Assembly: GCF_028288185.1 (NCBI RefSeq)
Contig: NZ_JAQBOF010000029.1
Location: forward strand, 1 to 64,000
DNA: 64,000 nt
Direction: 5' to 3'
Source: Mucilaginibacter sp.
GTDB lineage: Bacteria > Bacteroidota > Bacteroidia > Sphingobacteriales > Sphingobacteriaceae
Position 1 is the first letter of the stretch; every line of letters starts with the position of its first letter. Below the pieces are notes generated by a model that saw only the letters and a list, made by a program, of their open reading frames with translations, was not told the DNA's origin and made no database searches. This document shows positions 30,511 through 39,380 of the stretch, piece after piece. Made by a program: the position numbers and the translations under genes.

Positions 30511-31256
30511 CCCCACCCCTTGCAGTAAGTATTGAGCACATGGGGTTCCGTTATCCCGATAATACTGACGTATCATTTGCTGATTTGAACTTACAAATTA
30601 TAAAAGGTACCCGCTTTGGCTTATTCGGGCCAAACGGAGCGGGTAAGACTACATTAATGAATTTAATGACTGGGGTACTGTCTGTCAACGAGGGAAGTAT
30701 TAAGTTATTAGGACAAGAGGCCGGCACCCAAAACAAAGAAGTAAACAAGCTATTTGGTTTTGTACCGCAGGATTTCTCTTTTTACAAGGAGTTATCCCCT
30801 GCAGAAAACCTGGAGTTTTTTGGCGCATGGGCCGGGTTAAATAAAGCAGAAATTATAAAGCGTACCGATGAGTTGCTGCATATTTTAGGCTTGGAAGATG
30901 TACGTAATAAGCCTGTCGAAAAATTTTCTGGCGGGATGAAACGCCGGGTAAACCTGGCTATCGGCGTTATACATAACCCGCAGGTATTATTTTTAGATGA
31001 GCCTACCGTTGGGGTTGACGTGCAGACACGGCAAGCAATTATTAGCTACCTACACACGCTTAATGATAATGGTACAACCTTAATTTATACCTCGCACCAG
31101 CTTAGCGAAGCCGAGGATCTTTGTGAACAAATAGCCATGATAGACGAAGGTAAAATAATTACCCAGGGCCATATTGACGATCTTTTAAAAGAACACAAAC
31201 ATGATAGTTTGGAAGAACTTTTTATTAACCTAACCGGAAAGGCGTACCGAAACTAA
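30501..31256 (+). CDS. ABC transporter ATP-binding protein
   Basis: 'GLFGPNGAGKTTLMNLMTG' Walker A, 'KFSGGMKRRVNLAIGV' signature, 'VLFLDEPTVGVD' Walker B. Confidence 0.95.
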   Translation: MEVTPPLAVSIEHMGFRYPDNTDVSFADLNLQIIKGTRFGLFGPNGAGKTTLMNLMTGVLSVNEGSIKLLGQEAGTQNKEVNKLFGFVPQDFSFYKELSPAENLEFFGAWAGLNKAEIIKRTDELLHILGLEDVRNKPVEKFSGGMKRRVNLAIGVIHNPQVLFLDEPTVGVDVQTRQAIISYLHTLNDNGTTLIYTSHQLSEAEDLCEQIAMIDEGKIITQGHIDDLLKEHKHDSLEELFINLTGKAYRN

Positions 31257-32545
31257 TGTTTAAGCTCTGGATCTCCATAAAGAAAGACATTCGTATCCTG
31301 CTTCGTGATAAAGTAGGTATATCGCTGATGTTTGTTATGCCGATAATTTTGGTTGTGGTGGTAACTGGTATCCAAAACAGTACTTTCCAACTCGTCAACA
31401 AAAACAAATTGTCTATTATTATCTGTAATACCGATACGGGTAAAGCCAGCAAGCAGTTAATTGAAGCGATTGATAAAATAGGCATGTTTAAGGTATCGCA
31501 AATTGCGAAGGAAAATGCGAAGGCTGTATCAGATAATATGCATACCACCGATGCTTTGTTAGGTGTGGTCATTCCATCAAACTTCTCGGCAGAAGTAAAT
31601 ACCAAAGCAAAAAACGCGTCTGATAAAGCCATGACTGCTTTTAGCGGCCAGGCCGATAGTGGGGCAGCGATAGTTAAGAGACAACCGGTTAGTATTGATC
31701 AATTGACTTTGTTTTATAATCCGGTATTGCAAGAATCGTTACGGTTCTCCATACAAGGTGCTATCCAAAGCGCATTACAATTGGTGCAAACACGTCAAAC
31801 TTTAAGGACGCTTTACTATTCATCCAACGAAAAAGAACTACCTAAAAGCTTGGAAGATGAAATGCTTAACAGCAATACCACCATCAACATGCTCCCTACG
31901 TCAAAAGATGGCACACGTATTACACCTAATGCATCACAGCATAATGTACCCGCATGGACCATCTTTGCTATGTTCTTCGTTATTATGTCGCTTGGTGGCA
32001 GTGTGGTGAGGGAAAAAGTGAGCGGTAGTTTTATCCGCTTAAAAACTTTACCGACAAATTATTTGGTAGGCTTGTTATCCAAACAGATCACCTATTTAGT
32101 CGTAACGCTTTTGCAGGCCGCTGTAATATTTTCTATGGGGATCTGGCTGTTCCCTTATTTAGGGTTGCCGGCTTTAAATTTACCATCAGACTTATTTGCG
32201 CTATTTGTAGTGACCTTAGTTTGCGGCTGGTGCGCGGTTAGTTATTCTATTTGCGTGGGCGTATTTGCTAATACGCAAGAGCAGGCCAACGGTTTTGGCG
32301 CTATATCTATTGTGATACTAGCCTGTATAGGCGGTTTAATGGTGCCAAGCTTTGCTATGCAGGGTTTGGCTAAAACAATGGCTAACTTTTCGCCAATGCA
32401 CTGGTGTTTGCAGGCTTATTATAGTTTGTTTTTAGAGGGCGCTAAATTAAAAGACGTGCTAAACAATATTGGCTCATTATTTATTATAACCGTTATAATT
32501 CAATTCGTAACTTATTTAGGATTGAAAAGAAAAAATTTGATATAA
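31256..32545 (+). CDS. ABC-2 type transporter permease
   Basis: N-terminal TM, large extracytoplasmic domain, C-terminal TM bundle 'MFFVIMSLGGSVVREKVSGSFIRLKTLP'. Confidence 0.92.
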   Translation: MFKLWISIKKDIRILLRDKVGISLMFVMPIILVVVVTGIQNSTFQLVNKNKLSIIICNTDTGKASKQLIEAIDKIGMFKVSQIAKENAKAVSDNMHTTDALLGVVIPSNFSAEVNTKAKNASDKAMTAFSGQADSGAAIVKRQPVSIDQLTLFYNPVLQESLRFSIQGAIQSALQLVQTRQTLRTLYYSSNEKELPKSLEDEMLNSNTTINMLPTSKDGTRITPNASQHNVPAWTIFAMFFVIMSLGGSVVREKVSGSFIRLKTLPTNYLVGLLSKQITYLVVTLLQAAVIFSMGIWLFPYLGLPALNLPSDLFALFVVTLVCGWCAVSYSICVGVFANTQEQANGFGAISIVILACIGGLMVPSFAMQGLAKTMANFSPMHWCLQAYYSLFLEGAKLKDVLNNIGSLFIITVIIQFVTYLGLKRKNLI

Positions 32546-32552
32546 TTACCTT

Positions 32553-32816
32553 ATGGAAAAAGAAGCGCTGAAAGAACAACTAAAAGTACAGATCATACAA
32601 TTTTTAAACTTAACAGACCTTACCCCTGCTGATATAAAAGATGAAGAGCCATTATTTGGTGATGGGTTGGGATTAGATTCAATAGATTCGTTAGAGTTAA
32701 TCGTTTTATTGAAAAAAGAATACGGAATTGATATCCGCGACCCAAAAGAGGGCCGCAAAGCATTGGTTGATATTAATACTATGGCTGATTATATTGAAGA
32801 GCATAGGAAGAAATAA
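32553..32816 (+). CDS. acyl carrier protein
   Basis: 'PLFGDGLGLDSIDSLELIVLLKKEYGI' phosphopantetheine motif. Confidence 0.92.
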   Translation: MEKEALKEQLKVQIIQFLNLTDLTPADIKDEEPLFGDGLGLDSIDSLELIVLLKKEYGIDIRDPKEGRKALVDINTMADYIEEHRKK

Positions 32817-33731
32817 TACGACTGTAGAGACGCGATGATTCGCGTCTTTAACATGCATTGGAGACGCAAAGCATTGCGTCTCTACCTTTTCACCAACACC
32901 GTTTGCCACTTTCCTGGCGCCGTCATGATCCCATTTTTTGTTATCAGTTGGATAATTAACCACGCCATTTTCGGTTTGATGGTCTATCCACATGGTGGTC
33001 GAGCCGCCACCGTCAAGGTTTATACCATCTTTAGCGTTTAGCCATTTTACTATTTTGGCCATTTCAACTATGGTTACCCCTGCGGCATTATCATTCCGTC
33101 CGTCAATAGTTATCAATAAAATACGGTTGCAGGTGACGGCAACACCTGTACGTGGGTTACGTGTTTTAATAAATGCAGATGAAGTGTCTAACTTTTCCAT
33201 TACGCCATGATATATCAGCATTGGGCCGGCAACCATAACATCGGCGTTAAATTTGCTTTCCCAATCGGTACTGCCGTCCCATCTGCCTATACTTAAAACC
33301 CCGTTGGTAAAAATCAGAGCTCCCTTTTGATGATCTACCCTTTGGCCTGACTTGGCTAGTTGGGTTGGTGCCAGTCCTATTCCATCAACTTTTATCAAAT
33401 CAACAGAGCCACCATTTTTAACATCGAAAAAACCGCCGTTTATAGCTGCGATGGCGTTGTCTTCTTTAGCAAAATCAACAACGGGCTTTAATTTCTTTAC
33501 CTCGTAACCCAGCGCCAATTTTACTTTTCTATGTAGATTTATCTCGAGAATATTAATGTTTTGGTTAGAGTGAAACAAATTGTTTTTAAACCAATAATGT
33601 TTCCACTTTACGCCGCCGGTTATGGTTTTGGTTTCCCATGGTGCTTTTACAAAGGTCAATGAATCAGTTTGAGCAATAGCATTAAGCGCGAATAACAAAC
33701 AAATTAAAACAAGCAGCAGGCTCTTTTTCAT
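32706..33731 (-). CDS. phosphodiester glycosidase (NAGPA-like) family protein with an anomalous C-terminal extension
   Basis: 'AAINGGFFDVKNGGSVDLIKVDG', 'NPRTGVAVTCNRILLITIDGRN', 'GINLDGGGSTTMWID'. After 'ANGVGEK' the frame runs through a palindromic repeat into the ACP antisense strand. Confidence 0.8.
   Translation of the reverse strand: MKKSLLLVLICLLFALNAIAQTDSLTFVKAPWETKTITGGVKWKHYWFKNNLFHSNQNINILEINLHRKVKLALGYEVKKLKPVVDFAKEDNAIAAINGGFFDVKNGGSVDLIKVDGIGLAPTQLAKSGQRVDHQKGALIFTNGVLSIGRWDGSTDWESKFNADVMVAGPMLIYHGVMEKLDTSSAFIKTRNPRTGVAVTCNRILLITIDGRNDNAAGVTIVEMAKIVKWLNAKDGINLDGGGSTTMWIDHQTENGVVNYPTDNKKWDHDGARKVANGVGEKVETQCFASPMHVKDANHRVSTVVLFLPMLFNIISHSININQCFAALFWVADINSVFFFQ
32823..32885. 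repeat. nested palindromic repeat (tgtagagacgc family)
   Basis: tgtagagacgcgatgattcgcgtct...gagacgcaaagcattgcgtctctac; related copy at 53739-53766. Confidence 0.75.
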
Positions 33732-33737
33732 AATGTT

Positions 33738-34106
33738 TTAGTTGCTATATTCTTGAAATGTCCCGCTTAATTTCATACACACAACTTCTCCGGCCATTAG
33801 GTTGGCGATTATCTTAATATCACTGTCTATCAATTGATAAGCTATGCTTAATTGAACTGTTTGGGTTGATGGTTCTACTAACGAAAGGAACTTAATGTTA
33901 TCCGCCTTCACTAATCGCAAGGGCATATTTAATGCTGATGCCAAAACTTCTTTTACTATCTGTAACATACATGCGCCAGGCACAACGGGGTGATCCGGGA
34001 AGTGACCTGCAAAGATCTCGTTATGCTCATCAATTTCTAAAACAGCATTAATTGCGCTTCCTTCATTGTTAAGCGATAGTATCTTAAATAGCGGTTCTTT
34101 AAGCAT
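33738..34106 (-). CDS. 3-hydroxyacyl-ACP dehydratase-like hotdog protein
   Basis: 'IFAGHFPDHPVVPGACMLQIVKEVL'. Confidence 0.85.
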   Translation of the reverse strand: MLKEPLFKILSLNNEGSAINAVLEIDEHNEIFAGHFPDHPVVPGACMLQIVKEVLASALNMPLRLVKADNIKFLSLVEPSTQTVQLSIAYQLIDSDIKIIANLMAGEVVCMKLSGTFQEYSN

Positions 34107-34110
34107 AATA

Positions 34111-35175
34111 TTAGCAGGCAGCTACCAGCATTAATGAATGATATATGTTTTGATAATGATTATAGATCAATACTTTTTTAGGCGACTGATTTTTTATTTC
34201 ACCATCTGCAACAATAGCCGGCACCTCGCCTTTTTTAATACTGTTCGATGCAATCCATAAAGCAAATGACACTGATGTAGGGTACTCGCCGCATAAATGT
34301 TTATAGTTGGCTAATGTAGCATTTGCAAATAACGAATCACTTAGCGCATCATAAACCGTATCGTTTTTAGTATCGCCGTTTTTACCGGTAATAACCAAAT
34401 CGATATCTTCTGCTTTTAGTGAGTTAGCGGCTAAAAATTGGTTGATATTCAATTGGATATCCTGATTATCTTTTGGCCTGTAAAATGTTTTTATAGCGAC
34501 TAATTCGGCCAGGTTATCTGCGGATGGTTTATCTGTAAGCAGGAAAAATGCCGCGCCTTCGCCACCAATTGTACCTTTTGATAGGGTTTTAAATAGATTG
34601 AGGTTAGATAACGGCCAACGTTTATATAATCCCAAACGGGTTAATACCGTAAAACTTACATCCACCATTTCCTCGGTACCGCCTACTAAAATATTATCAG
34701 CCTCTCCCTCCTTTAACAACATTATTCCATCCAACAAAGCACTCTCGAAAGAAATCCCCTTATGTACAAAAGTGTTGTTATACGCATGGCATTTTAACAT
34801 CAAGGCTATTTGGGCCGCAACCGTGTTGTGGGTTGATTGGATGAAAGCCGTAGGCGGCAGCATTTCTTCGTCCAGCTCAACAATTCGGGTTAAAAACGTA
34901 ACCGTATCTTCCAGGCACCCAAATGTGGTACCGGTAATTATTGCACCGGGCATTTCGACATTGACCTGGTTTAAGCATTCCTGCGCGGCGGCTACTCCCA
35001 TCTTGATAACATGGCTCATGCGCCTGATGAGCTTGGGGTCTATATAATTCTTATAATCAGGCTCAATTGCTATTAGACGTATGCCTTCGTATTCAACCGG
35101 ATCGGTTAAAAACGGCACATCGCCAAAAGTTTTTTGGGCCGATATGGTGGCTGATGATCGTATAAATATTTTCAT
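34111..35175 (-). CDS. ketosynthase-like protein, chain-length-factor type (catalytic residues absent)
   Basis: KS-fold segments 'FIQSTHNTVAAQIALML' and 'GTIGGEGAAFFLLTD', but no TACxS, HGTGT or GHxxGxxG catalytic motifs. Confidence 0.75.
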   Translation of the reverse strand: MKIFIRSSATISAQKTFGDVPFLTDPVEYEGIRLIAIEPDYKNYIDPKLIRRMSHVIKMGVAAAQECLNQVNVEMPGAIITGTTFGCLEDTVTFLTRIVELDEEMLPPTAFIQSTHNTVAAQIALMLKCHAYNNTFVHKGISFESALLDGIMLLKEGEADNILVGGTEEMVDVSFTVLTRLGLYKRWPLSNLNLFKTLSKGTIGGEGAAFFLLTDKPSADNLAELVAIKTFYRPKDNQDIQLNINQFLAANSLKAEDIDLVITGKNGDTKNDTVYDALSDSLFANATLANYKHLCGEYPTSVSFALWIASNSIKKGEVPAIVADGEIKNQSPKKVLIYNHYQNIYHSLMLVAAC

Positions 35176-35176
35176 A

Positions 35177-36376
35177 TCAGATGGCCGAAAATATTAATGA
35201 TGTACAATTTCCTCCAAAACCAAACGAGTTTGACATAACATGCTTAACTGGCTGGTCTTTCAGGAAGTGTTTCGCCGGTACAAAAGGCAACTCATGCATG
35301 GGCGTATTAAAACGCAGGTTAGGATAGATCAAACCATGTTTAATTGCCAGGGCAGAAAAAACCGCCTCAATCCCGCCACTTGCCCCCAAGGTATGCCCGG
35401 TAAATGACTTGGTTGAGCTCATGGCAGGATAATTCTCCCCAAATAAACGCATTATGGCCGTACCTTCAGCACTATCGTTGTTAGGTGTACCCGTACCATG
35501 TAAATTAATGTAATCAATATCATCCGGGACTAAACCGCTCTTAGCTAATGCCCGGCTCATGGCCAAATAACAACCTGTACCTTCCGGCGATGATGCTGTT
35601 TGGTGATAGGCATCATTGCTATTATTGTAGCCGCTTAATTTGCAGTACATCTTCTTATTTAATGTTTTAGCTACCTTGTCCGAAACCAATACTACATATC
35701 CGGCACCCTCACCTAAATTCAAGCCTTCGCGATTCTCATCAAATGGTTTACAGAACTCTTTATCCAATATCATCAGCGTATTAAAGCCGTTTAAAGTAAA
35801 TTTAGTTAACGAATCTGTTCCCCCGGCGACAACAACATCCAGAATATCGTTCTTTATCAACCTGGCCCCATAAAATATGGCATTAGCCGATGATGAGCAA
35901 GCTGTGCTGATGGTGGTCATGTAATCAGTAATTCCCAGCTTATCCGCAACAGCTTCTGTCATGCTGCCACATTCATGATCAAACACGTTGCGTAATTTAC
36001 CTTTTGAGTTGTCTTTTGTAAACTCCACAAAGAAATCCTCGCTCTTATCCATGCCGCCTACCGTATTTGCAGAAACAAAGCCGGTACGTAAGTCAGACAG
36101 ATTTCCTATTTGAGCATCATTTAAGGCCTCCTTAGCGGCTATCAGGCTTAAAAGTGTAGTACGACTCTGTTGCGAGGAAAAGTTCGTTAAAGCGGCTAAT
36201 TCTTCGTTGGTCATCTTCACTTCCGCCACCGGCACTACTCCATGCAGTTTGGTGTTTATCAAAGTTATTTCGGCCATGCCCGCCTGCTCGCGCTCAAACG
36301 AAGCCAAATTCTCGGCCACATTATTGCCGATAGCTGTAATAACCCCCACACCCGCAACATAAACCGATGTACTCAT
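35177..36376 (-). CDS. beta-ketoacyl-ACP synthase
   Basis: 'TISTACSSSANAI', 'NLHGTGTPNNDSAEG', 'KSFTGHTLGASGGIE'. Confidence 0.93.
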   Translation of the reverse strand: MSTSVYVAGVGVITAIGNNVAENLASFEREQAGMAEITLINTKLHGVVPVAEVKMTNEELAALTNFSSQQSRTTLLSLIAAKEALNDAQIGNLSDLRTGFVSANTVGGMDKSEDFFVEFTKDNSKGKLRNVFDHECGSMTEAVADKLGITDYMTTISTACSSSANAIFYGARLIKNDILDVVVAGGTDSLTKFTLNGFNTLMILDKEFCKPFDENREGLNLGEGAGYVVLVSDKVAKTLNKKMYCKLSGYNNSNDAYHQTASSPEGTGCYLAMSRALAKSGLVPDDIDYINLHGTGTPNNDSAEGTAIMRLFGENYPAMSSTKSFTGHTLGASGGIEAVFSALAIKHGLIYPNLRFNTPMHELPFVPAKHFLKDQPVKHVMSNSFGFGGNCTSLIFSAI

Positions 36377-37009
36377 TTATACTTTATCAATTATTAAATT
36401 TTCAAATATGCTATCCAGGTTCTTTTTAGAGAGAGGTATTGAATTTTCTTCTTTCCCTTTCTCCACTAAAAACAAAACCGCTTTATAGTCATCACCCAAA
36501 ACATCAACCCATCCGCAAATGCAAGCGCTTAAAATATTGTTGTTTAAAAGGTTATTTACATAACTCTCTATAAAGCCTGGATCAAATTTTTCAAAGATAA
36601 AAAATGCATCCTCCCCTTTAAAATTATTGCGGATGCATATTTCGCCGGTCATGATATTAGGTAGAGTATAAACGAATAATGCCGGGCTAGGGATGTCACT
36701 TACAGTTTTGATATACTTTTGGTCGCTATCTAAACTAGCGTTGGCATTGGATAAGATCAATCCTACTTCTTCAGGCTGATAATCTTTGATCGCGTTATTT
36801 TTTAATAACACTTCGGATGCCAGCCAACCCAATTTACTCAGGTTATCCATTTTATAAAATTTGGGATAACTTAATTCAAAGTGCTGGTATACGGATAACA
36901 AAAACGCAGGCAGATCTGCATCCCGATTCTCGAAAACCGGCACCTCATTTTTATAAACAACATTTTTTACAATGGTGCAATACAATGTTATGTTATTGTT
37001 TAGATGCAA
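36377..37009 (-). CDS. hypothetical protein of the pigment cluster (weakly ketosynthase-like)
   Basis: Position abutting the KS gene; 'SKLGWLASEVLLKN...EVGLILSNANASLDSD' resembles the N-terminal part of KS folds. Confidence 0.5.
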   Translation of the reverse strand: MHLNNNITLYCTIVKNVVYKNEVPVFENRDADLPAFLLSVYQHFELSYPKFYKMDNLSKLGWLASEVLLKNNAIKDYQPEEVGLILSNANASLDSDQKYIKTVSDIPSPALFVYTLPNIMTGEICIRNNFKGEDAFFIFEKFDPGFIESYVNNLLNNNILSACICGWVDVLGDDYKAVLFLVEKGKEENSIPLSKKNLDSIFENLIIDKV

Positions 37010-37068
37010 GTTTTTAAATATTTGATTATAAATTATTTATATTCTAAAAATGTCAGTTTGTCAGTATC

Positions 37069-37100
37069 AGACTTACGAAGCTTTAGAACTTCGTAAGTCT
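37069..37100 (+). terminator. strong hairpin (T-tract in plus orientation)
   Basis: agacttacgaag-ctttagaa-cttcgtaagtct followed by ttttt on the plus strand. Confidence 0.5.
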
Positions 37101-37107
37101 TTTTTAG

Positions 37108-38235
37108 CTATTTACTAAACACTATCGCCGCATTACATCCTCCAAAACCAGATGCTGTTTTTAAACAAGTTTTCAATCTCTTTGATGTTAGGGTTGTGCA
37201 AACATTTATTGGGTTACTTACCCCCATTTTTTCAAAACCTAAAGTAGGCAATATCAGGTTTTGTTTTAATGACTGTATAGATATAATTGATTCTATCAAA
37301 CCTGCTGCCCCCAGCGTATGCCCATAATAACCTTTCAAACTATTAGTCGGTACTTTATCTAATCCAGCTAAAGCAATAGCCTTTGCCTCCATTTCGTCAT
37401 TATAGCTTGTTGCCGTACCGTGTGCAGAGACCAGGTCAATATCATCCGGAAGCAAACCAGCTATACTTAACGTACGCTCAATGGCCTGTGCAAGCTCCAC
37501 TCCCGTCCGTGATGGTGCCGAAATATGATTAGCGTCATTACTTACCGCTCCACCTAAAACTTTGATACTGTCGGTATATTTAGGGTTTGATGATAAAATC
37601 ATAGTCGCGGCAGCTTCTCCTAAAGTTATACCTGTCCGGTTTTCATCAAACGGCTTACATGGCTCTGCACTTATAGCCTGGAAGGATTGAAAGCCTGACA
37701 ATACGAATTTGCTTATTACATCAGCCCCCACCACAACAACGTTTTCATATTGTCCCGATTGAATTAACCTTGCCCCGGTTAGTATCGCCATGATGCCGGA
37801 TATACAAGCATTTGATACCACCAGAGGTTTATTAACAAAACCAAAATGCTCTGCAACCAACCTGGCAGATGTATGCAGCGCAATGCGATCTTTCAGGTCG
37901 GGATCATCAGCATTTGTTTCCAACATACTTATATTTCCTTTGGTAGATGATACTATAAGCAACGTCTTTGTATCTGTCGCACTTATTCTACTCTCGCCTA
38001 AAACAGCTTCAATAGATGCTATAAGTAAACTCTCGAATAAACTGTATTTTAATTGATTATGATTTGATATTTCGTTTGAGTTAAATAGAGAAGCATATAC
38101 CGGCTCGTCCGCTAAAGTCAAATTATGGTGTTTTTTAATGCCGGATATGCCTTGTTTAACTTGCTCAAAGTTTTGGGCGGTTGTAGCTCCTAGCGGAGAG
38201 TAAATATTATCGGCAACTACATAAACCGCCAGCAT
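37108..38235 (-). CDS. beta-ketoacyl-ACP synthase
   Basis: 'VVSNACISGIMAI', 'SAHGTATSYNDEMEAKA', 'KGYYGHTLGAAGLIE'. Likely start is the ATG at 38235 (MLAVYVVADN), sharing a TAATG junction with the upstream gene. Confidence 0.92.
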   Translation of the reverse strand: MLAVYVVADNIYSPLGATTAQNFEQVKQGISGIKKHHNLTLADEPVYASLFNSNEISNHNQLKYSLFESLLIASIEAVLGESRISATDTKTLLIVSSTKGNISMLETNADDPDLKDRIALHTSARLVAEHFGFVNKPLVVSNACISGIMAILTGARLIQSGQYENVVVVGADVISKFVLSGFQSFQAISAEPCKPFDENRTGITLGEAAATMILSSNPKYTDSIKVLGGAVSNDANHISAPSRTGVELAQAIERTLSIAGLLPDDIDLVSAHGTATSYNDEMEAKAIALAGLDKVPTNSLKGYYGHTLGAAGLIESIISIQSLKQNLILPTLGFEKMGVSNPINVCTTLTSKRLKTCLKTASGFGGCNAAIVFSK

Positions 38236-38651
38236 TATTGATTGATGAATATCTTCATTTCGCATTGTGCCACCTCCATTTCGTTACACCATATTTTACC
38301 AGATACTATGCCAGCATCAAATATCTGGACCTCTATTTTTACTTCGGTAAAGAGTATATCCCCCACTTTTGGCAAACTGTATATCTCGAAATTTTTTACC
38401 TGGCCTATGTAGCCATTAGCAACCGGCCTATTCTCAATACGGGCCATATTGCCTGATCCGGCAGCCGCGGTTTGTGCCATATTTTCCATGAGGCCGGCTT
38501 CGCTAAACTCGCCGTTTATAACAAATACGTTATCGGCAGCGATAATAAAGCTTGTTTTGGTAATGTTATCGTCAGAGAATAACAATTCGTCTATCATTAC
38601 AAATGGCGGCTGTTGGGGTATTAAGGATAATATGCTTTCGCCTTCTATCAT
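38235..38651 (-). CDS. ApeP-like hotdog dehydratase
   Basis: 'LIPQQPPFVMIDELL...EAGLMENMAQTAAAGSG'. Confidence 0.75.
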   Translation of the reverse strand: MIEGESILSLIPQQPPFVMIDELLFSDDNITKTSFIIAADNVFVINGEFSEAGLMENMAQTAAAGSGNMARIENRPVANGYIGQVKNFEIYSLPKVGDILFTEVKIEVQIFDAGIVSGKIWCNEMEVAQCEMKIFINQ

Positions 38652-39376
38652 GAATATAAACCACCGTTAATTGATAATACTTCTGCTGTTATATAGGATG
38701 CATCTTTTGATGCTAAAAAGCCTACCGCATGCGCTACTTCTTCAGGCAGGCCGAAACGATTAACGGGGATGGTACGCTTTAATTCTTTCTCATCCAGCCC
38801 TTCCGTCATATCTGTTTTAATAAAGCCGGGAGCAACCGCGTTTACGGTTATACCGCTACGGCCAACTTCCTGCGCTAATGCCTTGGTTGCACCTATTACA
38901 CCCGCTTTAGCAGCCGAATAATTGGTTTGCCCCGCCACCCCTTTAAGGCCAGATAGCGAAACCACATTAATTATGCGGCCGTAACGGTTAAGCATCATCC
39001 TATCCAAAACCAAACGGGTAACATAAAAGAAACTGTTCAGGCTGGTGTTAATTACACTGTCCCACTGCTCATCTTTTAACCAAACCATCAGGCTATCATC
39101 GCGGATACCGGCGTTGTTTACCAGTACCTCAATGTCTTTATCTTCGTTAGCGTTTATCCAGGTATCTAAAACTTCTTTTATCTGTTCTTTATCCGCTACA
39201 TCAAATGGCAGTAATTCGCCATCACCACCATTTGCTCTTACCTGTTCAAGCGTGTTGTTGGCTTCTTCGGTATTGCTTTTATAGTTGATGAGTACATAGT
39301 AACCCATCGTAGCCATCTTAACACAGATCGCCCTGCCTATTCCTCTTGATCCGCCGGTAACTAACGCGCACTTCAT
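38648..39376 (-). CDS. 3-oxoacyl-ACP reductase (FabG-type SDR)
   Basis: 'ALVTGGSRGIGRAICVKMA', 'LVNNAGIRDDSL', 'GQTNYSAAKAGVIGATKALAQEVGRSGITVNAVAPGFI'. Confidence 0.93.
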   Translation of the reverse strand: MKCALVTGGSRGIGRAICVKMATMGYYVLINYKSNTEEANNTLEQVRANGGDGELLPFDVADKEQIKEVLDTWINANEDKDIEVLVNNAGIRDDSLMVWLKDEQWDSVINTSLNSFFYVTRLVLDRMMLNRYGRIINVVSLSGLKGVAGQTNYSAAKAGVIGATKALAQEVGRSGITVNAVAPGFIKTDMTEGLDEKELKRTIPVNRFGLPEEVAHAVGFLASKDASYITAEVLSINGGLYS

Positions 39377-39380
39377 GTTA

